Positions 8,174-16,975 of a stretch of DNA of 32,963 nucleotides are shown in pieces (the first letter of the stretch is position 1; every line of letters starts with the position of its first letter). The position numbers and the translations under genes were made by a program. The notes below the pieces were generated by a model that made no database searches, had not been told where the DNA came from, and worked only from the letters and a program-made list of their open reading frames with translations. Where the stretch lies: NCBI GenBank assembly GCA_903826405.1, contig CAIKEH010000041.1, forward strand, positions 1 through 32,963, given 5' to 3'. This DNA is from an uncultured bacterium (GTDB lineage: Bacteria > Bacteroidota > Bacteroidia > Chitinophagales > Chitinophagaceae).

Positions 8174-8202
8174 AAAAAGGCCGGGATTCGCCCGGCCTTT
8201 TT
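8174..8202. terminator. Bidirectional rho-independent terminator
   Basis: GGCCGGG (8179-8185) and CCCGGCC (8191-8197) form a perfect 7-bp stem with a 5-nt loop. It is flanked by A5 on the left and T5 on the right. It lies between the convergent transaldolase (stop 8147) and sialate esterase (stop 8211) genes and can stop both. Confidence 0.92.
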
Positions 8203-8210
8203 GTTTGTCT

Positions 8211-10181
8211 TTAGTCAAATCGATAATGCTTCCCTGCTGTGCGTTGGTCCCAATTGTCTGTCCGAAAAGGAACGGCAGGGAATCCTTCCCGGTTATACAG
8301 GTTGGCATCTCCAGGATCATCCGCCCATGCATAGCGAACTGCAACCGGGTTTGGAATGGCATCGGACTCAGCGACCACTTTATTGTCACCATCGATCCAT
8401 GCACGGGCATAATGGAATTGCTGATCTGCTCCAGCAAGCTCAAATCCGTTCAGGTACCCGTATTTGTTCCTGGCCATCATGCCGGAACCGGTTCTGCTGA
8501 ACGTGAGCACCATTTGTCTTCCTTTTTGGTCCATCTTTTCAAAAACGGGTCCACCTGAAACACCGGAGATGCCATAAACCTTATCCAGCGCCTGAGCGGC
8601 CAGACGTTTGCCCACATCCTGTTTATTCCGAGGATGAATGTCCTTTGATTCGCCAATGTCCACGGTAACTGCCATACCTGTATTGGGTAAGCGAAGAGTT
8701 TGGGTTTGTGCTTCTCGGAGTTCCGCCCATTCGCTGCCGCCGTTCTGGCTGGTACCTCCATTGGCCTCCCAGGCAGCAAGTTGAACGAAGAAGAAGGGAA
8801 GGCTGTCTTTGAAAGCCTTACGCCAGTCATTGATCATGAGTGGGAAGCTATGGCCATATTCCACGGCACGACCGGCGTTGCTTTCACCCTGATACCAAAT
8901 GGCTCCAGCCACACGATAATTAATGATGGGGTTCACCATGGCATTATAGAGCAGGGTGGGGTAACTGTTGGGACCGACACCGTCATCTGCAGGCTTTAGA
9001 TTTTCAATCCTGTACTTCCATATCCCGTGAAGTGGAGTACTGAATCCGCCTATGGTCAATTTCATGGATTGCTTATCTCCATAAATCCCTCCTGCTCCTG
9101 CTTCGTCAATGACCTTTACGGATATGGTATTGCTTCCAGGCTTGAGTAGGTTTGCAGGTAACAGGTAATTTCTTTCCTTGTTCCAGGAAGTCTCTGATCC
9201 TACGAATACACCGTTCACCCAAGTGGAATCCTTGTCGTCGATAGTGCCTAATTGCAGGCGGGCATTATTCAGATTCAAGTCGGCTGGAAGTTGAAATTCC
9301 TTTCTGAACCAGACCGTACCATCCACATCCGGTAATCCCTCATTTTCCCAATAGTTGGGCAATTCCATGGTTTTCCAGGAAGCATCATTTGTCTTTGCTT
9401 TGGAAAATTCTGCCCGTTCTGCAGCCGAAGGCAGCGACCCTTGGGTTTTTTTGAGCAGTTCATCCAATTTCGCTTGCTGCTGCTTGTTAATGGCATCGAA
9501 ACTCACAGGCATGCGTTCCTTCTGGTCTGTGAATAAAGGATCCCCAAAGAAGCCAGGTCCACTGATCCAGGTTTCTACCATGGTGCCACCCCAGGAGGTG
9601 TTGATCAGCCCGATGGGGACTTTCAATCTTTCATATAATTCTCTTGCGAAAAAATAACCTACTGCGGTGAAATCTCCCACCGTAGCCGGACTGGCCACCT
9701 GCCATTCGCCGGCCTCCAGATCGAACTTGGGTTCGAGGCTGGTTCGCAACGGCACTTTGAAATGACGGATCATCGGGTTGTTTGCGGAAGCCATCTCCAT
9801 ATCAGCATGCCTCACGTTCCTGACGATCCATTCCATGTTGGATTGCCCCGAGCAAACCCATACCTCTCCAATAAGTATATCGTTGAGAACAATGGAACCA
9901 TCTTTGCCGGAAACATAAAGTGTATAAGGACCACCAGCTTCCCGGGCAGGCAGATTGACGATCCATTTTCCCGACTTGTCCGCTTTGGTATAAACCCGCT
10001 TGTCACTCACATTTCCCATGACCACACCTATGGACTCATTGGGTGACGCCCAACCCCAGACAGCGATGGGTTTGTTTCTCTGAAATACCATATGGTCACT
10101 GAAGATCCTCGGCAACCTGGCACCGGCAAATGAAGTCAACCCGATCAGTGTGAGGTAAAAAGCGAATGAAATCCTTTTCAT
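8211..10181 (-). CDS. Sialate O-acetylesterase (SGNH-type, exported)
   Basis: The 656-residue protein begins with a signal peptide (about 1-21) and the family opener LPRIFSDHMVFQR. SGNH blocks are visible: CSGQSNMEW with nucleophile Ser114, the WGGT segment at 197-200, WYQGESN at 429-435, and DIHPRNK with Asp514 and His516 as the rest of the catalytic set. A beta-sandwich insert (about 280-380, sharing features with galactose-binding-like domains) sits between the two halves, as in the family. Such enzymes remove O-acetyl groups from sialic acids or from plant and other polysaccharides. With the GH20 and SGNH genes next door on the same strand it probably helps deacetylate and trim glycans in the periplasm. 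The substrate is not certain. Confidence 0.88.
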   Translation of the reverse strand: MKRISFAFYLTLIGLTSFAGARLPRIFSDHMVFQRNKPIAVWGWASPNESIGVVMGNVSDKRVYTKADKSGKWIVNLPAREAGGPYTLYVSGKDGSIVLNDILIGEVWVCSGQSNMEWIVRNVRHADMEMASANNPMIRHFKVPLRTSLEPKFDLEAGEWQVASPATVGDFTAVGYFFARELYERLKVPIGLINTSWGGTMVETWISGPGFFGDPLFTDQKERMPVSFDAINKQQQAKLDELLKKTQGSLPSAAERAEFSKAKTNDASWKTMELPNYWENEGLPDVDGTVWFRKEFQLPADLNLNNARLQLGTIDDKDSTWVNGVFVGSETSWNKERNYLLPANLLKPGSNTISVKVIDEAGAGGIYGDKQSMKLTIGGFSTPLHGIWKYRIENLKPADDGVGPNSYPTLLYNAMVNPIINYRVAGAIWYQGESNAGRAVEYGHSFPLMINDWRKAFKDSLPFFFVQLAAWEANGGTSQNGGSEWAELREAQTQTLRLPNTGMAVTVDIGESKDIHPRNKQDVGKRLAAQALDKVYGISGVSGGPVFEKMDQKGRQMVLTFSRTGSGMMARNKYGYLNGFELAGADQQFHYARAWIDGDNKVVAESDAIPNPVAVRYAWADDPGDANLYNREGFPAVPFRTDNWDQRTAGKHYRFD

Positions 10182-10218
10182 GTCTTTTGTTTTAAGGTGT
10201 GAAGGTCCCTAAACGGGA

Positions 10219-12339
10219 TTAAAATAAACCGAATTGTTTGGGTTCGGGAATGAGTTTTTTCTTCAGAAGTGACTCTATCTCGGGGATCATTGCAAGCTCA
10301 ACATCGCCAGAAGTATTCTTTTTTGCTTTATCGATGGCATCCTGGACTTTCTTCAGATCCTCTTCGCGGTAAGGGGTACCTGATTTAATGTTTTCCAGAA
10401 TGGACAGTCCCATCGTGCTGAGCAAATTGAGGTCTTCCGCGTGTGAGTTCACCTCGCTGAGTCTGGCGTTTCCCTGCGAAACTGAGGTATAAAGTTTAGA
10501 TACTTCCTGCCAACGGGCCAATTGTGTTCGTATGCGTTGTTCAGACAAGGGATTTTTTGTTTCCAGATAATCCTTGACGTTCATGCGGAATTCATATCTG
10601 GTTTCTGATTCCACTGGAATGACGTCGCTTATCTGTTTGATGGGCGAGGTAGGCATCATGTGCACGGCGGACTTGCTGAAGCGGCTGAACAATTTTTTAT
10701 AACCCTTGACAGGTGTCAGTAGATCTGTGATCGACCTGACTGTGGCGAGATCCGATCGATCGCATAGTGTACGAATTCCGGTTTCATACTGTGAAACCTG
10801 TTGAATGCCTTGTTCATCTAGTAATTTGTTAATGTTGAAGAGGCGTCGGTACATATCATCCACATCCTTTACAGATGCAGGTGACCATAGTCTTTCTGCT
10901 ATGGCTGCTGCCCTTGGCCATATGCGCAGTTCTGCGTTGTTTCGATCAGCGATCTCGGTCCATTGCGCTGCCTCGCCACCCAGATAATTGGAGTTGTTTT
11001 CGGAAGGGAAGTTCTCGTTCAAGTAATGTATATAAGCGGGGAGGAACCGGTCAAGATAGAATCCGGTGGAGATGATCACCCGATTCCCTTTTGCTGCTAT
11101 CTGTGCGGGAGAGCCGTGCGATTTCATCATGCCGCCACCTTCTTCAAGCCATTTGTGGACGATCACATCTTTTGGTAGTTCAGGCGAATTGAGTTCCTCC
11201 CAGCCTACCATGGTCTTGCCATATTTCTTGACTATCGTATAACACCTTGAAACGAAATAGGCTTGCAAAGCAGAGGGGTCCGCCATTTTTTTCTGTTTCA
11301 TGAATTCCACAATGGCAGGGTTGTTCTTCCATGCCGCACCATTATTTTCATCTGCCCCGATATGGAAATAGGGAGAAGGGAATAGTGCGATCATTTCCTT
11401 GAAAAGTTTGTCCAGAAAAGTGTATGTGCTTTCTTTGGTGGGATCTATAGTGGGACTGGGACTGGCCATGACCGCTGCAATGCTGATCTTGGTGTCTTTT
11501 TCAGGATCAATATCAAATCGGGGACCAGGCACATAGGGTCCTGGAGCACTTGCCAGCTCAGGATAACCCGCGAACCAACTTCGGCTGTGTCCGGGAAGGT
11601 CGAATTCAGGATAGACGACTATCCCTCTCGCTCTGGCATATCCGATCATCTCCTTGATCTGGCTTTGGGTGAAATATTGGCCATTGGATCCTTTCTCCTG
11701 GAGGAGGGGGTAGACTTTGGATTCAACCCGGAATCCCTCATCATCACTGAGGTGGAGATGCAACACATTCATCTTGACCGCAGCCATGGCGTTGATGTTG
11801 CGGAGCATGACGTCCATCGGGAGAAAATGCCGGGCCACATCGATCATGATGCCTCGCCAGGGAAATCTTGGTGAGTCCTGAATGTCCACCAGTGGAAAAT
11901 AATAGCCGGTGGAATCCCTCTGCAGTAATTGTTGCAGGGTTTCGATGCCGTGTAAAGCACCGAGTGTGTTCAGGGATGAAATTTTGATACCCGCTTCTGA
12001 AACGATCAGTGTGTAGGATTCATCCGCCCCAACTTCAGGTTCTGCTTTTTTGGAAACGTTGATCTGCAGAGGTGCATCACTTCGTTTGTCCGACGCCGTG
12101 ATCTGCTGTTGACGGAAGTAAAGACCGGTACGACGGTTGAGTGACTGGTACGCTCGGGTGAGCGCAGGATAGAGGATGTCATCCTTGGGGTCTGCCTGAA
12201 CGGCGATGCGAAATTGAGCATCCAGACGATACTTGCCGGGTGATACTTTCATGGAGGAGGGAACCGGCATCAAGGCGGGTTGACCCAATACCACCTGAAC
12301 AGTGATGATCAAGAGTAAGGTCAGGATGTTCCTTTTCAT
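10219..12339 (-). CDS. Beta-N-acetylhexosaminidase, GH20, exported
   Basis: From the ATG at 12339 the protein has 706 residues and a clear signal peptide (MKRNILTLLLIITVQVVLGQ). A longer reading start upstream would place 22 non-signal residues in front, so it was not used. A GH20b-type N-terminal domain (about 20-155) precedes the catalytic barrel. The barrel carries WRGIMIDVARHF, NVLHLHLSDDEGF and the catalytic pair Asp330-Glu331 in HIGADENNG. Catalysis uses the substrate acetamido group, releasing terminal GlcNAc or GalNAc. HIGADE replaces the commoner HIGGDE, a mild change. The C-terminal region after about 540 is helical. It sits 37 bp upstream of the sialate esterase gene and 29 bp downstream of the SGNH gene, consistent with one transcript. 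Confidence 0.92.
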   Translation of the reverse strand: MKRNILTLLLIITVQVVLGQPALMPVPSSMKVSPGKYRLDAQFRIAVQADPKDDILYPALTRAYQSLNRRTGLYFRQQQITASDKRSDAPLQINVSKKAEPEVGADESYTLIVSEAGIKISSLNTLGALHGIETLQQLLQRDSTGYYFPLVDIQDSPRFPWRGIMIDVARHFLPMDVMLRNINAMAAVKMNVLHLHLSDDEGFRVESKVYPLLQEKGSNGQYFTQSQIKEMIGYARARGIVVYPEFDLPGHSRSWFAGYPELASAPGPYVPGPRFDIDPEKDTKISIAAVMASPSPTIDPTKESTYTFLDKLFKEMIALFPSPYFHIGADENNGAAWKNNPAIVEFMKQKKMADPSALQAYFVSRCYTIVKKYGKTMVGWEELNSPELPKDVIVHKWLEEGGGMMKSHGSPAQIAAKGNRVIISTGFYLDRFLPAYIHYLNENFPSENNSNYLGGEAAQWTEIADRNNAELRIWPRAAAIAERLWSPASVKDVDDMYRRLFNINKLLDEQGIQQVSQYETGIRTLCDRSDLATVRSITDLLTPVKGYKKLFSRFSKSAVHMMPTSPIKQISDVIPVESETRYEFRMNVKDYLETKNPLSEQRIRTQLARWQEVSKLYTSVSQGNARLSEVNSHAEDLNLLSTMGLSILENIKSGTPYREEDLKKVQDAIDKAKKNTSGDVELAMIPEIESLLKKKLIPEPKQFGLF

Positions 12340-12368
12340 GTATGCTATTTTTAAGTTTAACAGGTTAT

Positions 12369-13091
12369 TCAAAGGTATTTTCCGGATTTCAGGTAAGCGA
12401 CCCATTTCTGGTATCCAGTCCCTTTTGGATCCAGGTGAAGGCCATCGGAAGTGTATTGCTGGTCGAGTTTCCCCTTGCTGTCCGTGAAGAGGTCATGGAT
12501 ATTCAAAAATTCAATCCCCCTTGCTTTGCAGGCTGCTTGGAGGAGAACATTGGTGTTCAGCACATGCCCCTGTTTATCATAATGCTGTGGAAAGCCGGGA
12601 ATGTCCGGATTCAACGGCAAAATACTTTGAATATATAATTTGGTGGAAGGGCTGCCCGACCTGATGTTGCCAGCGATCTTCATGATATTCTCGACGATCA
12701 CTGCATCTGGTATGTCCTTCCCAATATCATTGATCCCGATCAGTAAAAAGATCCGGGCAGGTTGATGCCTGATCACCTCAGGTAGCCGCAATAATAGGCT
12801 GAAAGTGATGTCCCCGCTGATACCCCTGTTCAGGACGGTGGAATCCCCTGTCAAAGTTTTCCAGTCACCCATTTCAGTGATGCTGTTGCCCACGAATATC
12901 GTCCTGCCCATAGTAACCGGTTCTGCATTCAATAGGGTTAACCTCGATTTCCCATAATCTGGAATGAAAGGGATGGTGTCTGAGAGTCGCTGATTGGTCG
13001 CATGAGATTGACCATGAACCTGAACGAGACTATTTGCTAGGCATAATGCTATGCTCAAGCTGAAATTTTGTAAAAAGGTCCCTTTGCTCAT
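12369..13091 (-). CDS. Exported SGNH/GDSL-family hydrolase
   Basis: The ATG at 13091 gives 240 residues with a signal peptide (MSKGTFLQNFSLSIALCLAN and onward). The upstream in-frame start adds 13 residues that spoil it. SGNH blocks are present: GNSIT with nucleophile Ser70, NRGISGD near 88-94, GINDIG with Asn121, and DGLHLDPKG with Asp216 and His219. The closest described group is the PAF-acetylhydrolase-like/sialate-esterase-like SGNH enzymes often found beside glycosidases. It probably deacylates a glycan, but the substrate cannot be read from the sequence. It is the first gene of a same-strand set with the GH20 and sialate esterase genes. Confidence 0.85.
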   Translation of the reverse strand: MSKGTFLQNFSLSIALCLANSLVQVHGQSHATNQRLSDTIPFIPDYGKSRLTLLNAEPVTMGRTIFVGNSITEMGDWKTLTGDSTVLNRGISGDITFSLLLRLPEVIRHQPARIFLLIGINDIGKDIPDAVIVENIMKIAGNIRSGSPSTKLYIQSILPLNPDIPGFPQHYDKQGHVLNTNVLLQAACKARGIEFLNIHDLFTDSKGKLDQQYTSDGLHLDPKGTGYQKWVAYLKSGKYL

Positions 13092-13358
13092 ATGGATGCA
13101 TATTATAAACTGTCCTGCTCGTCCATACATAATGGACTTCCCGAATGTAATTCAACAACCCATATCAGACAATTATTTGTAGTTCCCTAATCCTTTCTAG
13201 AATATACTTATGGGATGTAAAGGAATTATAGACAGTTTGTTCAAAAGTCTTAACTTTTCCCAACCCATAACCATTGTTACGATTCTGCCCTCCGAAGCGG
13301 AAGTAGAACCTGTCTGGTTAAGGTATGAACTTCATCGGCAGTTGAAAATTCCAAATAC

Positions 13359-14264
13359 ATGCAAACCAGAAGGCAATTCATCAGGAACGGTACAACCATG
13401 GCTGGCGGGATTCTTTTTGCCGGGAATTTCCGGTTAGGGCCAAGGCCTTTAGGTGTACAACTATTCACTTTTTTCAATGAAATAGACAACGATGTGGAGG
13501 GAACGATCAAGAGTATCGCGTCGATCGGGTATACGGAGATCGAGTCTGCTTTCAGCAAAAAAGGGGGATTTTATGGAATGAAAGTGAAGGAATTCAGTGC
13601 TCTTTTGAACAGGTACGGACTTTCATGGAAGGCACATCATGTGCTTGGGGCGCCATTCAAACTTCCACCCGGAGCAAAAATGCCTTCCGGGCCCGACGGC
13701 AAGCCTATGGTCATCCCGCCCATGCTAAATCTGAAAGAGAATATGCAGCAGTTGGTTGATGATGTTTCAGAGGCGGGGATCCCTTATCTGGTATGTGCGA
13801 ACATCCCGATTGGCAGCAAGTCAGAAGTGCTGGATGCGATCGAGATATTGAATAATACCGGAAAGGCTACAAAGAAAGCAGGGATGACCCTCGCTTACCA
13901 TAATCATGATGCGGAATTCAAACCCCTGGAAGATGGTATGATCCCTTATCAGTATTTCCTGGATCATCTTTCAACGGATATAAAAATGGAGTTGGATCTG
14001 GCATGGGCTGTCAAGGCGGGGGTCGATCCGGTGGAGTTGATCCGCAAACATCCTGGAAGATTCCCATTGTGGCATGTAAAGGATCTGGACAGAGATGGAA
14101 ATGTTTTGCCTGTTGGAGCCGGCAGCATCGATTTCAGGAATATTTTTTCCCATGCAGAAATTGCGGGTCTTGAACATTGCTTCATCGAGCATGATATGCC
14201 TAAAGATCCTCTTGTTAGTATTCAGGCCAGCTACAGATATATTCGGGAACGCTTGTCATTCTGA
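13359..14264 (+). CDS. Tat-exported sugar phosphate isomerase/epimerase-like TIM-barrel protein
   Basis: The 301-residue protein has a twin-arginine-type N-terminus (QTRRQFIRNGTTMAGGILFA). It then shows the xylose isomerase-like TIM barrel pattern (AP endonuclease 2 family): GVQLFTF, IASIGYTEIES, LAYHNHDAEF near 180-190, MELDLAW near 210, WHVKDLD near 237 and FIEHD near 280. The histidine and acidic residues in those strands are the usual divalent-metal ligands. Exported members are common in Bacteroidota sugar-use loci and are thought to isomerise or epimerise sugars or sugar derivatives; the substrate here is unknown. It is divergent from the SGNH hydrolase gene, with 267 bp between them. 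Confidence 0.82.
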   Translation: MQTRRQFIRNGTTMAGGILFAGNFRLGPRPLGVQLFTFFNEIDNDVEGTIKSIASIGYTEIESAFSKKGGFYGMKVKEFSALLNRYGLSWKAHHVLGAPFKLPPGAKMPSGPDGKPMVIPPMLNLKENMQQLVDDVSEAGIPYLVCANIPIGSKSEVLDAIEILNNTGKATKKAGMTLAYHNHDAEFKPLEDGMIPYQYFLDHLSTDIKMELDLAWAVKAGVDPVELIRKHPGRFPLWHVKDLDRDGNVLPVGAGSIDFRNIFSHAEIAGLEHCFIEHDMPKDPLVSIQASYRYIRERLSF

Positions 14265-14341
14265 TACCTGTATTTTGGAATGGGAATGGGTCTACAATTC
14301 CGCCCCTTTATTGTGAATGTGCCTTTTCTGATTTTTCATGC

Positions 14342-14776
14342 TCAAGGGAGCAGTGCATCAGATTTTTTTATTCCAAGTAATTCTACTTTGGCCAGGCCGC
14401 CATCGGGGAGATTGGATGCACTGTCATACCACAATGTAACGGATTCGAGTTTCCCGTCCATTTTTGAAATTTCAAGAGGCCTTGTCGTAAGTCCTGCGTG
14501 AAGTACCTCCGGACTGAGGCTGTAAACCTGAGTGCCACCATGTGATGTTCTGATTTCGATCTTCTTAATGCGTAATTCACCGGAAAGGCATCTCCATTTT
14601 ATTTGCCGTATCTCCGGATTTAGTGAAGCATAATAAATGACGGGTTGTTCTGAGGAAGTGGTGGAATATTCTGGCGAACTCATTCTTTGCCATCCATCCT
14701 TAGGCTCGATTTTTTTCAAACTCAAGTGAAGGACTATAATACCTATGAACAGGAAAACGAACTGGAGATGTTTCAT
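14342..14776 (-). CDS. Small exported protein of unknown function
   Basis: The 144-residue protein starts with a hydrophobic signal-type segment (KHLQFVFLFIGIIVLHLSL). The rest is predicted to be mostly beta strand, with alternating patterns such as IKWRCLSGELRIKKIEI and a weak likeness to small DUF2541-type beta proteins (residual-strand rhythm, a Tyr-Asp-Ser turn near the end). No catalytic motif is visible. It converges with the isomerase-like gene, 77 bp away. Codon rhythm and the signal peptide make it a likely real gene; the family link is tentative. Confidence 0.6.
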   Translation of the reverse strand: MKHLQFVFLFIGIIVLHLSLKKIEPKDGWQRMSSPEYSTTSSEQPVIYYASLNPEIRQIKWRCLSGELRIKKIEIRTSHGGTQVYSLSPEVLHAGLTTRPLEISKMDGKLESVTLWYDSASNLPDGGLAKVELLGIKKSDALLP

Positions 14777-14963
14777 AAAATATTAAAAATCAACAAGTTG
14801 TTATTTTTAGGAAGCCAAAGTTCCATTAAAGTCCCCGTAGCTTCAAAAAAATTGAAAGAAAGCATGTTCCCTATTACAAATGGAGACATTTGATTTTTCA
14901 GCAAAAGTTCAATAAAAGTTTGATTGACAAAACTTTGTGAAAGAAGATTGGAATGGCAAAAAT

Positions 14964-15779
14964 CTATAAATAGTCCAATGGGTCACCGCAGATGGCAAGG
15001 CCTTCATCAAATTGGGATATTGCTTTCAGATCAGCATTAGAAAGTTGAAAGTCGTCCACCCGAAAATTTTCCAATAAGCGATCATGGTTTACCGTTTTGG
15101 GAATAGGGCAAATTCCCATTTCGATCAGCCAGCGCAGGATGATCTGTGCTGTTGATCTTCCATATCGAGAAGCGATCTCGACCAATTTGGGGTCGGAAAG
15201 GCGACGTCCTCGGCTGAGTGGGGTGTAAGCTTGTAATATGATCCCGTCTTTACGGCATCTTTCCATCAAGTCCCTCCTATATAAATAAGGATTGAATTCG
15301 ACCTGGTTTACGGCAGGTGGAATATGTGCGTAAGTAGACAGTTCGTCTAAAAAGGGCTCCAAGTAATTCGCAACCCCGATGGCACGCACCCTTTTTTCAT
15401 CGAAGATCTTCTCTAATGCCTTCCAGCTATTTTTTCGCTGGCCCCGAATCGGCCAATGGATCAGGTACAGGTCTATATGTCCGATATCCAATGCTTTCTC
15501 ACTTTTTTCAAATGCACGAAGCGCTTCGTCATATCCATGGTCAGTATTGGCCAGTTTGGTGGTCACGAATACCTGATCACGTGGAACGGAAGAATTTCTT
15601 ATGGCCTGACCTACTTCGGCTTCATTCCCGTACATGGAAGCCGTATCGATCAATCGATAGCCGATGTTCAAGGCTTGTTCTACAGATCTTACTGCTTCTT
15701 CATGATGCATCTGATATGCTCCCAACCCGATATGGGGCATGGAAATTCCATTGTTCAAGGTCAGATGGGGGATGTGCAT
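14964..15779 (-). CDS. Aldo/keto reductase
   Basis: The ATG at 15779 gives 271 residues beginning MHIPHLTLNNGISMPHIGLG, the normal start of AKR5-type enzymes. The longer reading frame runs into the neighbouring gene and was rejected. The catalytic tetrad is complete: Asp45, Tyr50 (in GYRLIDTASMYGNE), Lys75 (FVTTKLAN) and His108 (DLYLIHWP). The C-terminal IPKTVNHDRLLEN region matches the NADPH-binding loop. It would reduce aldehydes, keto sugars or similar carbonyls in the cytosol. It lies 64 bp downstream of the PhyH dioxygenase on the same strand, so co-transcription is likely. Confidence 0.9.
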   Translation of the reverse strand: MHIPHLTLNNGISMPHIGLGAYQMHHEEAVRSVEQALNIGYRLIDTASMYGNEAEVGQAIRNSSVPRDQVFVTTKLANTDHGYDEALRAFEKSEKALDIGHIDLYLIHWPIRGQRKNSWKALEKIFDEKRVRAIGVANYLEPFLDELSTYAHIPPAVNQVEFNPYLYRRDLMERCRKDGIILQAYTPLSRGRRLSDPKLVEIASRYGRSTAQIILRWLIEMGICPIPKTVNHDRLLENFRVDDFQLSNADLKAISQFDEGLAICGDPLDYL

Positions 15780-15843
15780 GCTATTCAAATCCGGGTCCTG
15801 TTTTGACCCTTCGTTTGGGGTTCTTTCTTCATTTTTTATCTGT

Positions 15844-16836
15844 TCACCAACGGTCAACACCCAGAAGTTTCCTGCCCAGTTGACTGAGCTCAGCCGTCTG
15901 GTATTTCGTCTGTTCCCATTTCCTGGGATCACCAGGAAATGCATATCCTTCAGGGGCAATACGATCTCTCCAGGAATTGACTCTCCATTCCCGAAGTGTT
16001 TCATTCTCTTCCTGAGCTGGCATCATGGAGATATATTGGGCAATGCGCACTTTATCACCTGATAAGTTGGGTCGGATACCGTGAGCGAGCAGGCTGTTGA
16101 AGATCAGCATGTCACCTGCTTCCATCTTTACCTTGACCATGTTGAAACCTGTAGTATCAGGCTTGAATCGGTCTCGGTCTTCCGGCTGTGTGAGCTTCCA
16201 GGTATCGTAGTTCCGATAGAGTTCAGGAACACATTGGAATCCCCCCATATTCTCATCCATCTGGTCAGCAAGTGCCAATACTCCTTGGACCTGAACCGGT
16301 TTGGTTTCCGGGTCGTAATCCCAATGAATGAACCCCTTGAACTCAAAGCCGGGTCTCATGGGGAAATTCAGATTGGCCCTATCTATGGTCACCCAAAGTT
16401 TTTCTGTACCCCAGATGTCCACGAAAGCATCGTATATACGTTGGCTCTGCCTATTGTCCCATTCGTATTGGTGATTATACAATTCTACCATGCCACTTCC
16501 GATGAGTTCCTTCATCTGCATCTCCGCACGAGGAGCGGTGTACCAGGAGTCCTTGTCTGTTGGCGATTTTTCTTCGAATTCCCAAAGCAGGTCCGCCATT
16601 TTTTTTGCCTGCTCGATAGGAACGGCATTCTTGATGATAACATAACCATTTTCGATCCAAAATTTCCAATCTTCCTCGCTCAGCACCCGAAGTGATTTTC
16701 CATTGGAACGATCATTCAATTTATGAGAACTGCTTTTAGCGGTGGATGGATTACCCGGAATATCCTTATGCTGGTTATTAGGCACCATAGACGGGGTCAT
16801 GGTTGGTGTCATGGAAGGTCGGGGTTCTTGTTGCAT
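15844..16836 (-). CDS. Phytanoyl-CoA dioxygenase (PhyH) family oxygenase
   Basis: The 330-residue protein carries the Fe(II)/2-oxoglutarate dioxygenase facial triad: His171 and Asp173 (HWDYD), and His252 (LLAHGIRPN), with Arg264 placed to bind 2-oxoglutarate. LRVLSEEDWKFWIENGYVII near 49-68 is the usual PhyH entry motif. The first 45 residues are low-complexity (repeats of MTP/SM) and may be disordered, or the true start may be internal. Family members hydroxylate diverse small molecules, so the substrate is open. The gene is divergent from the AraC regulator (139 bp) and followed by an aldo/keto reductase, which suggests a regulated oxidation-reduction step on one compound. Confidence 0.85.
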   Translation of the reverse strand: MQQEPRPSMTPTMTPSMVPNNQHKDIPGNPSTAKSSSHKLNDRSNGKSLRVLSEEDWKFWIENGYVIIKNAVPIEQAKKMADLLWEFEEKSPTDKDSWYTAPRAEMQMKELIGSGMVELYNHQYEWDNRQSQRIYDAFVDIWGTEKLWVTIDRANLNFPMRPGFEFKGFIHWDYDPETKPVQVQGVLALADQMDENMGGFQCVPELYRNYDTWKLTQPEDRDRFKPDTTGFNMVKVKMEAGDMLIFNSLLAHGIRPNLSGDKVRIAQYISMMPAQEENETLREWRVNSWRDRIAPEGYAFPGDPRKWEQTKYQTAELSQLGRKLLGVDRW

Positions 16837-16975
16837 GGGTTTTGTTTTTCGATATCATCAAATGTACATTTTCATATTTCCTCATTCCAACACTCCCAAT
16901 GGCTAAAATTTATACTCTATTGATCGATTTGGATAAAATGACAGAGAAAAAGTATATTCAAGGATAAATTCAGGT

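Noticed and set aside
8211-14264. Calling the glycan cluster a polysaccharide utilisation locus
   Set aside because: No SusC/SusD homologues, sensor or sigma factor is present, so the strict definition is not met.
15780-16004. N-terminal extension of the aldo/keto reductase
   Set aside because: It overlaps the PhyH dioxygenase gene by 161 bp and does not look like an AKR start.
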